Shown one piece after another: positions 35,461 through 44,025 of a DNA stretch of 64,000 nt. Each line of letters opens with the position of its first letter. Positions within the stretch are counted from its first letter, which is position 1. The position numbers and the translations under genes were made by a program. The notes under the pieces were generated by a model, which did no database searches, was not told the origin of the DNA, and worked only from the letters and a program-made list of their open reading frames with translations. Origin of the DNA: RUG100 sp963542695 (lineage in GTDB: Bacteria; Bacillota; Clostridia; Peptostreptococcales; Anaerovoracaceae); assembly GCA_963542695.1 (NCBI GenBank), contig CAUTYX010000008.1, positions 1 through 64,000 of the forward strand, read 5' to 3'.

Positions 35461-36129
35461 TTACAATTCCAGTCGGAAAGAGTCGTTTATCTTTTCCCTT
35501 TCCTCCAGCGAATCCAGCACCAGCTGAGCCACCTCTTCCAACTCTTTCCAGCTATCCCTACTTTGAATATCCTTTACTCCCACTGTGTGAAAGCCGGCTA
35601 AAGCTGCTGTTTTTAATCCCCGCAACGTGTCTTCAAAGACGATCGTATCTTCCGGCAAGGTGCCGATTATTTCCGCAGCCCGTAAATACACTCTGGGATG
35701 CCCTTTGGGAAAACCTACATCGTGGCAACTAACGGTCGTTTGAAAATACTCTGTCATCCCCAGCCTTTCAAATGCTTTGTGAAATACCGCTCCATCATTA
35801 GCCGTTGCCACCGCCATGGGAATCCCGGCTCTATGAAATCCGGCCAGCAATGCAAGCGCCCCCGGTTTTGGCTGCACCTCTTCATCATAAAAACGAGCTA
35901 CATCATGGAGCATCTCTCGAATAATCTCCTCTTGTGATTCTTTCAGAGAAAAACGTTTTTCTAAGTACTCCGCACCTTCTTCTATACTCATGGGCAACAA
36001 GGTTCTTTTTAGACATTTCTTATCTGCTGCAATCCCACGACGCTGTAACAGATTCCAGCCAACATCCTCCCAAATTTTCGTCGAGTCCAGTAACGTACCA
36101 TCTATATCAAAAACGACGCCTTTAATCAT
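35461..36129 (-). CDS. HAD-family hydrolase in the thiamine gene run
   Basis: A 222-residue HAD phosphatase of the beta-phosphoglucomutase-like subfamily I: nucleophile motif DIDGTLLDS, four-helix cap from about residue 20 to 80, motif II VATAN, motif III Lys in GFPKGHP, motif IV VFEDTLRG. The ATG overlaps the thiE stop by 8 nt (ATGATTAA), so it is translationally coupled to thiE. HAD enzymes in thi operons of other bacteria act on thiamine or pyrimidine phosphates; that role here is an inference from context. Confidence 0.82.
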   Translation of the reverse strand: MIKGVVFDIDGTLLDSTKIWEDVGWNLLQRRGIAADKKCLKRTLLPMSIEEGAEYLEKRFSLKESQEEIIREMLHDVARFYDEEVQPKPGALALLAGFHRAGIPMAVATANDGAVFHKAFERLGMTEYFQTTVSCHDVGFPKGHPRVYLRAAEIIGTLPEDTIVFEDTLRGLKTAALAGFHTVGVKDIQSRDSWKELEEVAQLVLDSLEEREKINDSFRLEL

Positions 36130-36775
36130 CGGTTTTCCATCCTTTTTCCATATTCATTTGCTGCACCAAGGCAGCTGCTGCTTGCCGTATATTCTCTGCT
36201 TTAAATATACCGCTTACCACCGCTACTCCGGCAACACCCAGACCGGAAAGCAAGCCAACATTATCTTTGTCAATTCCTCCAATTGCTATTACGGGCAAAC
36301 TAACCACCCGGCAAATTTCCTGCAGCCTTTGCAAATCCATAGGCAGTGCATCGGTTTTACTGGTGGTTCCAAAGACGGCTCCGGAACCAAGGTAGTCAGC
36401 TCCTTGCGCTTCTGCTGTTTTTGCTTGGGCTACAGTCTTTGCCGTAACCCCTATGATAAAATTCTTTCCTGTACGCTGTCGAATGGACGCCGGATTTTCA
36501 TCCTTTTGTCCCACGTGAACACCATCGGCTCCAATTTTTATAGCCAGCTCTACATTGTCATTGATAATAAAAGGAATGCCGGATTTTCTACAAACCGCCT
36601 GTACCCGGCAGGCTTTTTCCTTCAGCCGGGTTCCTTGCAATTCTTTTTCCCTAAGCTGTATCATGGTGGCACCGCCTGCAATGGCCTCCTCTACCATTTC
36701 ATGTATAGGTTTTTCTTGGTGCCATCGTCTATCTGTTATGGCATATAGTCGCAAATCTTTTGCTTTCATTTTCAT
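36122..36775 (-). CDS. thiE: Thiamine-phosphate synthase
   Basis: Joins HMP-PP and thiazole phosphate. TIM-barrel, about 217 residues: LRLYAITDRRW, MIQLREKEL, INDNVELA, DGVHVGQKDE, GVTAKTVAQAKTAEAQGADYLGSGAVFGT, AIGGIDKDNV. The ATG at 36775 is used because an upstream frame extension would run through the hairpin at 36788-36820; the ribosome binding site there (AGAAAG) is weak. It heads thiE-HAD-thiD-yprB-proA-bioB. thiM and thiazole synthase genes are not in the window. Confidence 0.93.
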   Translation of the reverse strand: MKMKAKDLRLYAITDRRWHQEKPIHEMVEEAIAGGATMIQLREKELQGTRLKEKACRVQAVCRKSGIPFIINDNVELAIKIGADGVHVGQKDENPASIRQRTGKNFIIGVTAKTVAQAKTAEAQGADYLGSGAVFGTTSKTDALPMDLQRLQEICRVVSLPVIAIGGIDKDNVGLLSGLGVAGVAVVSGIFKAENIRQAAAALVQQMNMEKGWKTDD

Positions 36776-36787
36776 GGTTTTCTTTCT

Positions 36788-36820
36788 AAAAGGGCTACAG
36801 ACCAAGTCTGCAGCCCTTTT
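36788..36820 (-). terminator. Terminator hairpin between usp and thiE
   Basis: 14-bp stem (AAAAGGGCT and more, one G-U pair on the minus strand) with a 5-nt loop; the stem ends in TTTT. It follows the usp stop by about 30 nt. Only 12 nt remain before the thiE ATG, so thiE has no room for a promoter downstream of it. Confidence 0.7.
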
Positions 36821-36849
36821 TTTCAATTCTTTGCTTTAATCTTTACTAA

Positions 36850-37266
36850 CTATCTAACCAAGGTGACTGTACACGGTGCATGGTGCATGATTCTGTTAGA
36901 AACAGAACCTACCAAGAAACGTTCCATATTGGATTTTCCTTTGGATCCCATAATAACCTGATCATAGTTTTCTTTTTCGGCCAAATTTACAATGGTATTG
37001 GCTGCACTGGAACCAGATTCAATAATCCGTCCCGGCTGTTTGGCAGAATACTTTGCAAAGTCTGCTACTGCTTCGTCCAGGGCTTCTTGTGCTGCCAGCT
37101 CGCCGGCCTTTTCAATCATCAGTGCCGAATCCATAAAGTTGGCTTCATAAACAATGACATACACAAAGTCTACTGTTGCGTCTTCCAGGGTTTCTGCCAT
37201 CTTTGCCGCGTATTCTACCGCCCGAAGTGCATATCCCGATCCATCAATAGGTACTAACAACTTCAT
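36850..37266 (-). CDS. Universal stress protein UspA family
   Basis: 138 residues with the ATP-binding Usp fold: LVPIDGSGYALRAVEYAAKMA at the start and the nucleotide loop GSKGKSNMERFLVGSVSNRI (G-2x-G-9x-GS). Such proteins modulate stress tolerance by binding ATP; no target is shown. It lies downstream of the APC permease with an intervening terminator. AAGGAGG precedes the ATG. Confidence 0.92.
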   Translation of the reverse strand: MKLLVPIDGSGYALRAVEYAAKMAETLEDATVDFVYVIVYEANFMDSALMIEKAGELAAQEALDEAVADFAKYSAKQPGRIIESGSSAANTIVNLAEKENYDQVIMGSKGKSNMERFLVGSVSNRIMHHAPCTVTLVR

Positions 37267-37327
37267 AAAATCACCCTCCTTCGTTTTATATATTTATAGT
37301 ATACCACATATTCAAAGCAAGAGAAAA

Positions 37328-37347
37328 GCCGCCTACTGCAAGACGGC
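37328..37347 (-). terminator. Terminator of the APC permease gene
   Basis: 7-bp stem GCCGTCT (one G-U pair) with a 6-nt loop and TTTTCTCTT on the minus strand, about 48 nt past the stop. Confidence 0.65.
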
Positions 37348-37394
37348 CTTTCCTTTATTTAAATATCATACCACTCTCATTTATTCCCGGTTGC

Positions 37395-39155
37395 TTATTT
37401 CGCTTCCAGTTCCTTGTTTTCTCCCGGATACGTTCCATGGATTTCTTTAATACGCTCATTGGTACGCTTTTTCCGTAGGTCGTGCAGCGCAGCAACCTGT
37501 GGGCCTTCTGTCTTTTTGCCAATGAAGTAAACTATAACACCAACAACGATTAAAGCAATTCCCATCCAGCGACAAATACCTATCATTAAGTCAAAATTGC
37601 TGAACAATCCTTTTCCATACTCTTCCAAGTAGTATTCAGCACCGTAACTGCCTTCATACAGAGTCAGGATAATGGATCCTGCAAAAGCAACAACGCCGCT
37701 AAGTAGAATGTACACGCCAATATCAATGATATCGCCTAATCCCAATTTTGTTTTAGGGTTCAGAGGATACGCCTCCGGATCGTCCAGCACTCTGCCTTTA
37801 AATACCCATTTGCAAATCAGGTAGAATACCAATCCTGCTGCCAGTACGATAAATCCGGTAATGAAGTATTCTGTGCCATTTACATACAAAGCAAAGATAC
37901 AAATTCCAAGAACAAAGATAGACAATATGGCAAGGCCTATTTTGCCACCGGGCATAACAGTCAATCCCATCTTTCGTCTTTCTTCCACCGGATATTCTTT
38001 TCTTAGTTTTAAGAGAGCAATTACCATCAGCAAATATAGATACAGCTGAATCGGTGTGGTGGTCATTACCAGTGTCTTAAAGTCAAACTTACAGCAAATC
38101 AAGGTGAAGATTGCCAGTGCAATAATGGATACCGCCGGGACACCTCTCTTGTTTACCTTACACATGAATTTAGGGAACATGTGGTCATCGGCCAGTACAA
38201 AGAAAGCTCTGGAACCATGGGCAATATAGGAACTGAAAATAGAGCAGTTAGAGATAATTGCTACCACGATAAAGGCCATACCAGCCCAAGATCCTACATG
38301 CTGGAATAGTACATCTTGATATCCGATGTGTCCTCCGTTGGAGTCTGTCATCCATTTGGACCAGGACCCAATAGCGGCTACTCCTGCCAGTGTCGGCAAG
38401 ATATAACTTAGAGCAATCACCGGTTGGGAAATACGTAATGCCTTTGGAATAACCTGTGGATTCTCCAGTTCCCCGGCCATATTGGACATGCATTCGTATC
38501 CACAATACATCCAGATAATAATGGCAATGCCTTCTCCTATAGAATGAAGAGGCCCTTCGTCCGGGTTAAACATAGGAGTTGTCGGATTGTAATTCCAGTT
38601 GGCAAATCCAACGATGGTAACTGCCGTAAAGGCTACTAATACCATAATGATGAATACTGTTTCCAGCTTTTCTAAAGATTTCAATCCCACCAAGTTGATA
38701 ATGGTAAAGATTACAACAACGGCTGCTTTTACCAGATACTCTGTAGTAGAACTCATGGGAACGAATTTCGCTGCATATCCTGCAACTAACGCACAGTACT
38801 GTGCCTGGCAAAGCCATGTGGAAAGTCCCGACCACATACCTACTTGCCATCCCCAGAATTCCCCTAAGGCTTCTCTACCCCAAGAGTAGATACCACCCTC
38901 TGTCGGATACAGGGACCCCAATTCTCCAACCATTTCACTCAGTGGAAATGCCCAGATAAATGGAAAAATAATCAGCATCAACAGTGTTACTCCCGGACCG
39001 CTGGCAGAAATAGCCTCTTCAATGCCAAAGGCGCCTGCTGCAATAAAGGAGAAAATCATAGCCACAACACCTAAGGTGGACATCCTCGTTTTCTTTAGTG
39101 CATCAGTTCTTTTTTCAACGGCAGGTGCAGGCTGATGAGCAATTTTTTCAGTCAT
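37395..39155 (-). CDS. APC-superfamily amino acid permease
   Basis: A 586-residue integral membrane transporter. After a 25-residue polar N-terminus come about 12 hydrophobic segments plus two more near the C-terminus and a charged tail of about 45 residues. First segment FSFIAAGAFGIEEAISASGPG has the unwound-helix glycines of the APC fold, and IWMYCGYECMSNMAGELENP matches the TM6 region. The closest familiar types are glutamate/GABA-like and amine permeases; the substrate is unknown. CAGGAGG precedes the ATG and a strong promoter lies upstream. The XRE and LytTR genes just upstream may control it. Confidence 0.85.
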   Translation of the reverse strand: MTEKIAHQPAPAVEKRTDALKKTRMSTLGVVAMIFSFIAAGAFGIEEAISASGPGVTLLMLIIFPFIWAFPLSEMVGELGSLYPTEGGIYSWGREALGEFWGWQVGMWSGLSTWLCQAQYCALVAGYAAKFVPMSSTTEYLVKAAVVVIFTIINLVGLKSLEKLETVFIIMVLVAFTAVTIVGFANWNYNPTTPMFNPDEGPLHSIGEGIAIIIWMYCGYECMSNMAGELENPQVIPKALRISQPVIALSYILPTLAGVAAIGSWSKWMTDSNGGHIGYQDVLFQHVGSWAGMAFIVVAIISNCSIFSSYIAHGSRAFFVLADDHMFPKFMCKVNKRGVPAVSIIALAIFTLICCKFDFKTLVMTTTPIQLYLYLLMVIALLKLRKEYPVEERRKMGLTVMPGGKIGLAILSIFVLGICIFALYVNGTEYFITGFIVLAAGLVFYLICKWVFKGRVLDDPEAYPLNPKTKLGLGDIIDIGVYILLSGVVAFAGSIILTLYEGSYGAEYYLEEYGKGLFSNFDLMIGICRWMGIALIVVGVIVYFIGKKTEGPQVAALHDLRKKRTNERIKEIHGTYPGENKELEAK

Positions 39156-39200
39156 CTTACAACCTCCTGAAAACTATAATACCTATAATAAATAATGCTT

Positions 39201-39229
39201 ATTATATGTTAGGAAATATCAGTTTGCAA
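39201..39229 (-). promoter_or_regulatory. Promoter of the APC permease gene
   Basis: TTGCAA (39224-39229), exact 17-nt spacer, consensus TATAAT (39201-39206) on the minus strand, 45 nt before the ATG. It shows that the permease can be expressed separately from the two regulator genes. Confidence 0.75.
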
Positions 39230-39271
39230 GAAGCCCCCATTATTAGACAAGATAATAAACCGGATAGTACT

Positions 39272-39805
39272 CTACTCCATGATTCCCTGCAGCCTTTTTA
39301 AACTACGTGAAAGGCCGTCATAATATTTGGCACCGATATAACAATGGTGTTCGGTAGGACAGTACAAATTTGCTTTCCACGAGCGATTGCCCATGGAGCG
39401 AATTTCCCGGATATGGTGGATATTCACGGCAAAGGATCTATGACAACGGACAAAGAAGCGATTATTTACCAAAGCCACAAAGGCATGAAGCGGCATCTTT
39501 ACATCCTCCAGTACTCTATTGCGAAGTACAATATCCAAGTGGTGATTGCATACTTCTGCAAAGACCAAATCATGGAGATGAAAAGACACCGGTCGCCCAT
39601 TTTGCCATACCCAAATGTTATTATCGACAGTTTCTATAATTCCCTTTCTAAAATATTTACGGGCAGCATGCTCGTTTTCAAAACACAATATTTGATGATC
39701 TTTACGATTTCGTACTAAAAAAGGAGGAGGATCACCTATACAGATAATCATCGCTCCCGGATTTTCCTCCACATCCTTGTTTTCTTTCTCATTCCTCTTT
39801 TTCAT
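39272..39805 (-). CDS. LytTR-domain DNA-binding protein without receiver domain
   Basis: About 177 residues. The C-terminal 100 form a LytTR domain (EVCNHHLDIVLRNRVLEDVKM, FVRCHRSFAVNIHHIREI). The N-terminal part is short and not a response-regulator receiver; it has a polar KKRNEKENKD start and an ICIGDPPPFLVRN segment of unknown role. AGGAG is 6 nt before the ATG at 39805, favouring it over the GTG at 39808. It overlaps the XRE gene by 17 nt, so the two are co-translated. Likely a transcription factor acting with its neighbour. Confidence 0.82.
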   Translation of the reverse strand: MKKRNEKENKDVEENPGAMIICIGDPPPFLVRNRKDHQILCFENEHAARKYFRKGIIETVDNNIWVWQNGRPVSFHLHDLVFAEVCNHHLDIVLRNRVLEDVKMPLHAFVALVNNRFFVRCHRSFAVNIHHIREIRSMGNRSWKANLYCPTEHHCYIGAKYYDGLSRSLKRLQGIME

Positions 39806-40139
39806 CACTTTCTCCTATAACCTCGACTTCCATCGCCAATTGGCGATTTAGCATCGAAACCCTAGCCGGAGGAAGCTTCTCCAGAATTTCCACCGTTTCA
39901 TGAAACAACTGGGGGCCTGTATTGTCCACTACTCCACAGAACAGTTCATTAGGTGTTAGATCCAGCGTGTTCATAATTGCAATGAAAGTATCCAAACTCC
40001 CACCACCTTTTCCATTTTCAATATGACTAATGTGGGTCGGTGTTATACCAATCACGGCAGCTAGATCTTCCTGGGTTAGCCCTCTCTTGAGCCTGGCCGC
40101 TTTTACTCTTCTGCCCATGTCACGTTTGTCAATTCTCAC
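39789..40139 (-). CDS. XRE-family helix-turn-helix regulator
   Basis: 116 residues: a Cro/C1-type HTH (MGRRVKAARLKRGLTQEDLA then ITPTHISHIENGKGG) at 8-65 and a helical tail. It starts with GTG, AGGAGG 8 nt upstream. A 9-bp inverted repeat at 40194-40218 lies just upstream of its -35 and is a candidate operator for autoregulation. The first gene of the XRE-LytTR pair. Confidence 0.88.
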   Translation of the reverse strand: MRIDKRDMGRRVKAARLKRGLTQEDLAAVIGITPTHISHIENGKGGGSLDTFIAIMNTLDLTPNELFCGVVDNTGPQLFHETVEILEKLPPARVSMLNRQLAMEVEVIGESDEKEE

Positions 40140-40159
40140 AGCCGTTTCCTCCTAGACTT

Positions 40160-40189
40160 ATTATAGGTACAACCTTGACTGTAAGTTAA
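40160..40189 (-). promoter_or_regulatory. Promoter of the XRE-LytTR pair
   Basis: TTAACT (40184-40189), 18-nt spacer, TATAAT (40160-40165) on the minus strand, 20 nt before the GTG start. Confidence 0.6.
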
Positions 40190-40193
40190 TAGT

Positions 40194-40218
40194 CTGAAAA
40201 TCTATATATGATTTTCAG
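40194..40218. promoter_or_regulatory. Palindromic operator candidate in the XRE/DeoR divergent region
   Basis: CTGAAAATC, a 7-nt TATATAT centre, then GATTTTCAG: a perfect 9-bp inverted repeat 5 bp beyond the -35 of the XRE promoter. Its size fits a dimeric HTH protein. Confidence 0.6.
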
Positions 40219-40286
40219 TTCATCCTTTGCGGATTTTTTTGCTTTTCCTGTAAACGATCATAGTTGAGTATTCTGTCAATTTGATT

Positions 40287-40328
40287 ATTTTCGCTTTATT
40301 TTGCTTTTTTATGTTCTATTTTGATTGA
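40287..40328 (+). promoter_or_regulatory. Phased T-rich direct repeats before the fructose operon
   Basis: ATTTTCGCTTT (40287), ATTTTGCTTTT (40298) and ATTTTGATTGA (40318) recur at 11 and 20 bp, close to one and two helical turns; ATTTGATT also occurs at 40280. Tandem phased half-sites like these are typical of DeoR-type repressor binding, and they run into the -35 of the operon promoter. Likely operator of the adjacent repressor. Confidence 0.45.
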
Positions 40329-40353
40329 CTTTACCAAGATTCAGGCATATATA
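40325..40353 (+). promoter_or_regulatory. Promoter of the fructose operon
   Basis: TTGACT (40325-40330), 17-nt spacer, TATATA (40348-40353). The start site would fall about 7 nt later, just before the GGAGG of the first gene, so the leader would be very short. Confidence 0.55.
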
Positions 40354-40372
40354 TACATAAGGAGGAAACGTA

Positions 40373-41131
40373 ATGCTTCAGCAAGAAAGATATGATTACA
40401 TTATGAACCAGCTTCGCACCCATTCTTCGGTACAAGTTCATGATCTATCAAAACAACTAAAGGTGAGCCAGTCTACTATTCGGCGCGACATCAACGATTT
40501 AGATCAGGCAGGCAAGTTAAACAAAGTGTTCGGTGGTGCTGTCCTGCCAACAGTTACTTACGGATCCATTTCTACAGGTGAGCCGGATGTCTCCTTTAAG
40601 GAATCGCAGCACATGGCGGAAAAAATCAACATTGCAAAGTATGCGGCTTCCCTGATCAACGACAATGATTTTGTTTTCCTTGATGCCGGAACCACCACCG
40701 GGGCCATGATCCCATATATTACCAACAAAAATGCAACCTATGTTACCAATGGAATTATCCACGGACTGCAACTTTCTGCACGGCAACTCAACGCCTATGT
40801 TCTCGCCGGACAGCCAAAGGCATTGACAGAAGCGATTGTAGGAACCCTGGCTGTGAAAAATCTAAACCAATACGATTTTACCAAGGCATTTATCGGAGCC
40901 AACGGCATTGATTTGCAACGTGGATTTACCACGCCGGATTTGGAAGAGGCTATGGTAAAAACAGAAGCCATCAACCATTCCTATGTGTCCTATATACTGG
41001 CAGATTCCAGTAAGTTTGATACGTCGGACGCCATTTCCTTTGCTGTGCTGGAAGATTGTTGCATTCTTACTGATAAAGCACCGGGAGAAAAATACACCGG
41101 GAGAACTCTTATTAAGGAGATAGAACAATGA
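40373..41131 (+). CDS. DeoR-family repressor of the fructose operon
   Basis: 252 residues: N-terminal DeoR HTH (ERYDYIMNQLRTHSSVQVHD, KQLKVSQSTIRRDINDLD) and a C-terminal sugar-phosphate sensor domain (NDNDFVFLDAGTTTGAMIPYI, GANGIDLQRGFTTPD). By analogy with FruR of Firmicutes it should respond to fructose-1-phosphate. First gene of the operon; the stop overlaps fruK by 4 nt (ATGA). GGAGG precedes the ATG. Confidence 0.9.
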   Translation: MLQQERYDYIMNQLRTHSSVQVHDLSKQLKVSQSTIRRDINDLDQAGKLNKVFGGAVLPTVTYGSISTGEPDVSFKESQHMAEKINIAKYAASLINDNDFVFLDAGTTTGAMIPYITNKNATYVTNGIIHGLQLSARQLNAYVLAGQPKALTEAIVGTLAVKNLNQYDFTKAFIGANGIDLQRGFTTPDLEEAMVKTEAINHSYVSYILADSSKFDTSDAISFAVLEDCCILTDKAPGEKYTGRTLIKEIEQ

Positions 41132-42042
41132 TCTACACTGTTACCTTTAATCCGGCCATCGATTACGTTATGCAGACAAAAAATCTGAAAACAGGCATTA
41201 CCAATCGATCTTTAAAAGAAGAGTACTTTTACGGCGGCAAAGGCATCAATGTTTCCACCATTTTGCATCGACTGGGAGTAGAAACAACGGCGTTAGGTTT
41301 TATAAGCGGCTTTACCGGAGATGCTCTGGCAGCCGGTCTGAAAGAGGAAGGTCTTACCACTGATTTCATCAAGCTGGCAGAGGGTTTTACCAGAATCAAC
41401 GTGAAAATCAAAGACGAAATAATCAAAGACAAAGAAGAAACCGAAATTAATGGTCAGGGACCAACCATTACAGCAGAGGCAGTAGAGGCATTGTTCCGGA
41501 AACTGGACACCTTGACAGGGGAAGATATGCTGGTAATTTCCGGCTCTGTTCCATCTTCTATGCCGACAGATACCTACCAGCAGATTCTACGGGTCTTGAC
41601 TAAAAAAAACCTGCCCGTAGTAGTAGATGCCACCGGTCAATTATTACTACAAGTTTTACAATATCACCCCTTCCTAATTAAACCAAACAATGACGAACTT
41701 GCCGATATGTTAGGAAAGCCTATGGATACGACAGAGCAAATCATTGCAGGGGCAAAAACCTTACGAAAGAAGGGAGCCCAAAATGTCCTTGTGTCACGAG
41801 GAGCCAAGGGTGCCCTTCTTGTTACAGAAGATGATGAAATCATCCTGCAAGATGCCATCAAAGGCAATGCCATCAACACGGTTGGTGCAGGAGATTCCAT
41901 GATTGCCGGATTCCTGTCCGGTTACATAAAGACAAAAGATTATCATTATGCCTTACACCTTGGAACAGCCGCAGGCTCTGCAACAGCTTGTTCCCCGGGA
42001 TTGGCTAATGCAAAGGAAATTGAGAGGAGGATGTCTTTATGA
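41128..42042 (+). CDS. fruK: 1-phosphofructokinase
   Basis: Phosphorylates fructose-1-phosphate to fructose-1,6-bisphosphate. PfkB fold, 304 residues: TFNPAIDYVM start, GGKGINVS, FTRINVKIKD, ISGSVPSSMP, and the C-terminal AINTVGAGDSMIAGF with the catalytic Asp. It overlaps both neighbours by 4 nt (ATGA), so the three proteins are made in step. AAGGAG lies upstream inside the repressor gene. Confidence 0.94.
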   Translation: MIYTVTFNPAIDYVMQTKNLKTGITNRSLKEEYFYGGKGINVSTILHRLGVETTALGFISGFTGDALAAGLKEEGLTTDFIKLAEGFTRINVKIKDEIIKDKEETEINGQGPTITAEAVEALFRKLDTLTGEDMLVISGSVPSSMPTDTYQQILRVLTKKNLPVVVDATGQLLLQVLQYHPFLIKPNNDELADMLGKPMDTTEQIIAGAKTLRKKGAQNVLVSRGAKGALLVTEDDEIILQDAIKGNAINTVGAGDSMIAGFLSGYIKTKDYHYALHLGTAAGSATACSPGLANAKEIERRMSL

Positions 42043-43988
42043 AAATTAGAGACCTACTAAAACCGGAAGCCATTGTCATCAATGCAGCAACCGATTCCAA
42101 AGATGATGCCATTGAAGCTCTCATCAACCTACATGACAAGGTGGGAAACCTCAATGACAAAGAGGAATATCGCCGGAACATTTTAAAAAGAGAAGAAGAA
42201 AGCACCACGGCTGTTGGAGAAGGTATTGCCATTCCCCATGCTAAGAGTGATGCTGTTAAAACGCCGGGATTAGCTGCCCTTACCATTCCTGCCGGAATCG
42301 ACTATGGTGCCCCTGATGGAGCACCGTCCAATCTACTGTTTATGATTGCTGCACCGGTAGATGGGGATTTGCACTTGGAAGTATTGGCGCGTCTCATGAC
42401 ATTGCTTATGGATATGGATCTTCGAAAAGCTTTGCTTTCCACGGATTCTCCGGAGCATTTCCTAGATTGCCTCAACGAAGCCGAAGCTGCAAAATATCCC
42501 GAAGAAGCCGAAGCTTCTACGAAAGAAGAAGCCCTTACTGTTGCCTCTGATAATCACCGATCATACCAATTGTTGGCAGTAACGGCTTGTCCTACCGGCA
42601 TTGCGCATACCTACATGGCGGCCGAAGCCTTAGAACAAAAAGCCAAAGAAAGAGGTATGACTATCAAGGTAGAAACCAACGGATCCGGCGGTGCAAAAAA
42701 TGTTTTAACACCCGAGGAAATCAAAGCGGCTGACGGCATCATTATTGCTGCGGACAAGCAGGTTTCCATGGATCGTTTTGCCGGGAAAAAAGTATATAAA
42801 ACAAAAGTGGCCGATGGAATCAACAAGCCGAGCGAGTTAATTGATGCTGTTCTCAGCGATGCTACTCCCCTTTACCACAGTAATACCGATGTATCCGCGC
42901 CGGATAATGCTCTTGATGACAACGAAGGTGCCGGCCGCAAAGTATACAAGTCTCTCATGAACGGTGTTTCCTACATGCTGCCGTTTGTCATTGGCGGTGG
43001 TATCATGATTGCCTTGGCATTCCTTATTGATACCATTGCAGGTGCTCCAAGAAACGGTGACTTCGGTACATATACGGCCGCAGCTGCATTCTTTAAGGCA
43101 GCCGGTGGCGTTTCCTTCGGCTTCATGATGCCTGTACTGGCCGGTTTCATTTCTGAAAGTATTGCCGACAGACCGGGTCTTGCCGTAGGATTTACCGGTG
43201 GCTCCATTGCTACACTAGGTTGTACATTTGCAGCCCCTGCCGGAGATTCATCTGCTATTTCCGGATTCCTTGGTGCACTTCTTGCCGGATTTGTAGGCGG
43301 CTATATCGTTCGTCTACTAAATGCCGCATTCAAGAAAGCACCGGAGTTCGTTCACCGAATGATGCCGGTATTGATTATTCCATTACTCGGTATCACCTTA
43401 ATCTCTGTGTTCATGTTTGCCATCAATCCGTTGATCGGCGTTATTAACACAGGATTAACCAATTCACTAAACTCCATGAGTAACTCCTCTGCCATCGTTT
43501 TAGGATGTATCGTAGCCGGTATGATGGCCATCGACATGGGTGGCCCTTTCAACAAGGCGGCTTACGTGTTTGGTACTGCGGCACTGGCTTCCGGTGGATA
43601 CAACATCATGGCGGCTGTAATGATTGGCGGTATGGTACCTCCTATTGCCATTGCGCTGTCCACCACCTTCTTAAAAAATCGTTGGACACCTAGCGAAATC
43701 AAATCCGGTCCTGTTAACTACATCATGGGGCTTTGCTTTATCACAGAAGGGGCTATTCCTTATGCAGCAGCTGATCCACTGCGGGTAATTCCTTCCTGTA
43801 TCGTCGGTTCTGCATTGGCAGGAGGGCTCTCCATGGCCTTTGGCTGTACTTTGATGGCTCCCCACGGCGGCATCTTCGTATTCCCTGTTGTAGGGCACAT
43901 TGGCGGATACCTGATTGCATTGATAGTAGGGTCCTTGGCCGGTATGGTAATGTTATCTATTTTGAAAAAGAAAAGAGTTGCTGCATAA
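42039..43988 (+). CDS. fruA: PTS fructose transporter EIIABC
   Basis: Single-chain fructose permease of 649 residues. Domain order: EIIA (1-150, active His67 in GIAIPHAKSD), EIIB (about 177-270, active Cys184 in VTACPTGIAHT), a linker and the EIIC membrane domain (from about 305, with GGGIMIALAFLID and eight or more hydrophobic segments). It imports fructose as fructose-1-phosphate. AGGAGG precedes the ATG; 37 nt separate it from ptsH. Confidence 0.95.
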   Translation: MKIRDLLKPEAIVINAATDSKDDAIEALINLHDKVGNLNDKEEYRRNILKREEESTTAVGEGIAIPHAKSDAVKTPGLAALTIPAGIDYGAPDGAPSNLLFMIAAPVDGDLHLEVLARLMTLLMDMDLRKALLSTDSPEHFLDCLNEAEAAKYPEEAEASTKEEALTVASDNHRSYQLLAVTACPTGIAHTYMAAEALEQKAKERGMTIKVETNGSGGAKNVLTPEEIKAADGIIIAADKQVSMDRFAGKKVYKTKVADGINKPSELIDAVLSDATPLYHSNTDVSAPDNALDDNEGAGRKVYKSLMNGVSYMLPFVIGGGIMIALAFLIDTIAGAPRNGDFGTYTAAAAFFKAAGGVSFGFMMPVLAGFISESIADRPGLAVGFTGGSIATLGCTFAAPAGDSSAISGFLGALLAGFVGGYIVRLLNAAFKKAPEFVHRMMPVLIIPLLGITLISVFMFAINPLIGVINTGLTNSLNSMSNSSAIVLGCIVAGMMAIDMGGPFNKAAYVFGTAALASGGYNIMAAVMIGGMVPPIAIALSTTFLKNRWTPSEIKSGPVNYIMGLCFITEGAIPYAAADPLRVIPSCIVGSALAGGLSMAFGCTLMAPHGGIFVFPVVGHIGGYLIALIVGSLAGMVMLSILKKKRVAA

Positions 43989-44025
43989 TGCAGAAAACCA
44001 CAAATGAAACGGAAAGGAGTTCATC

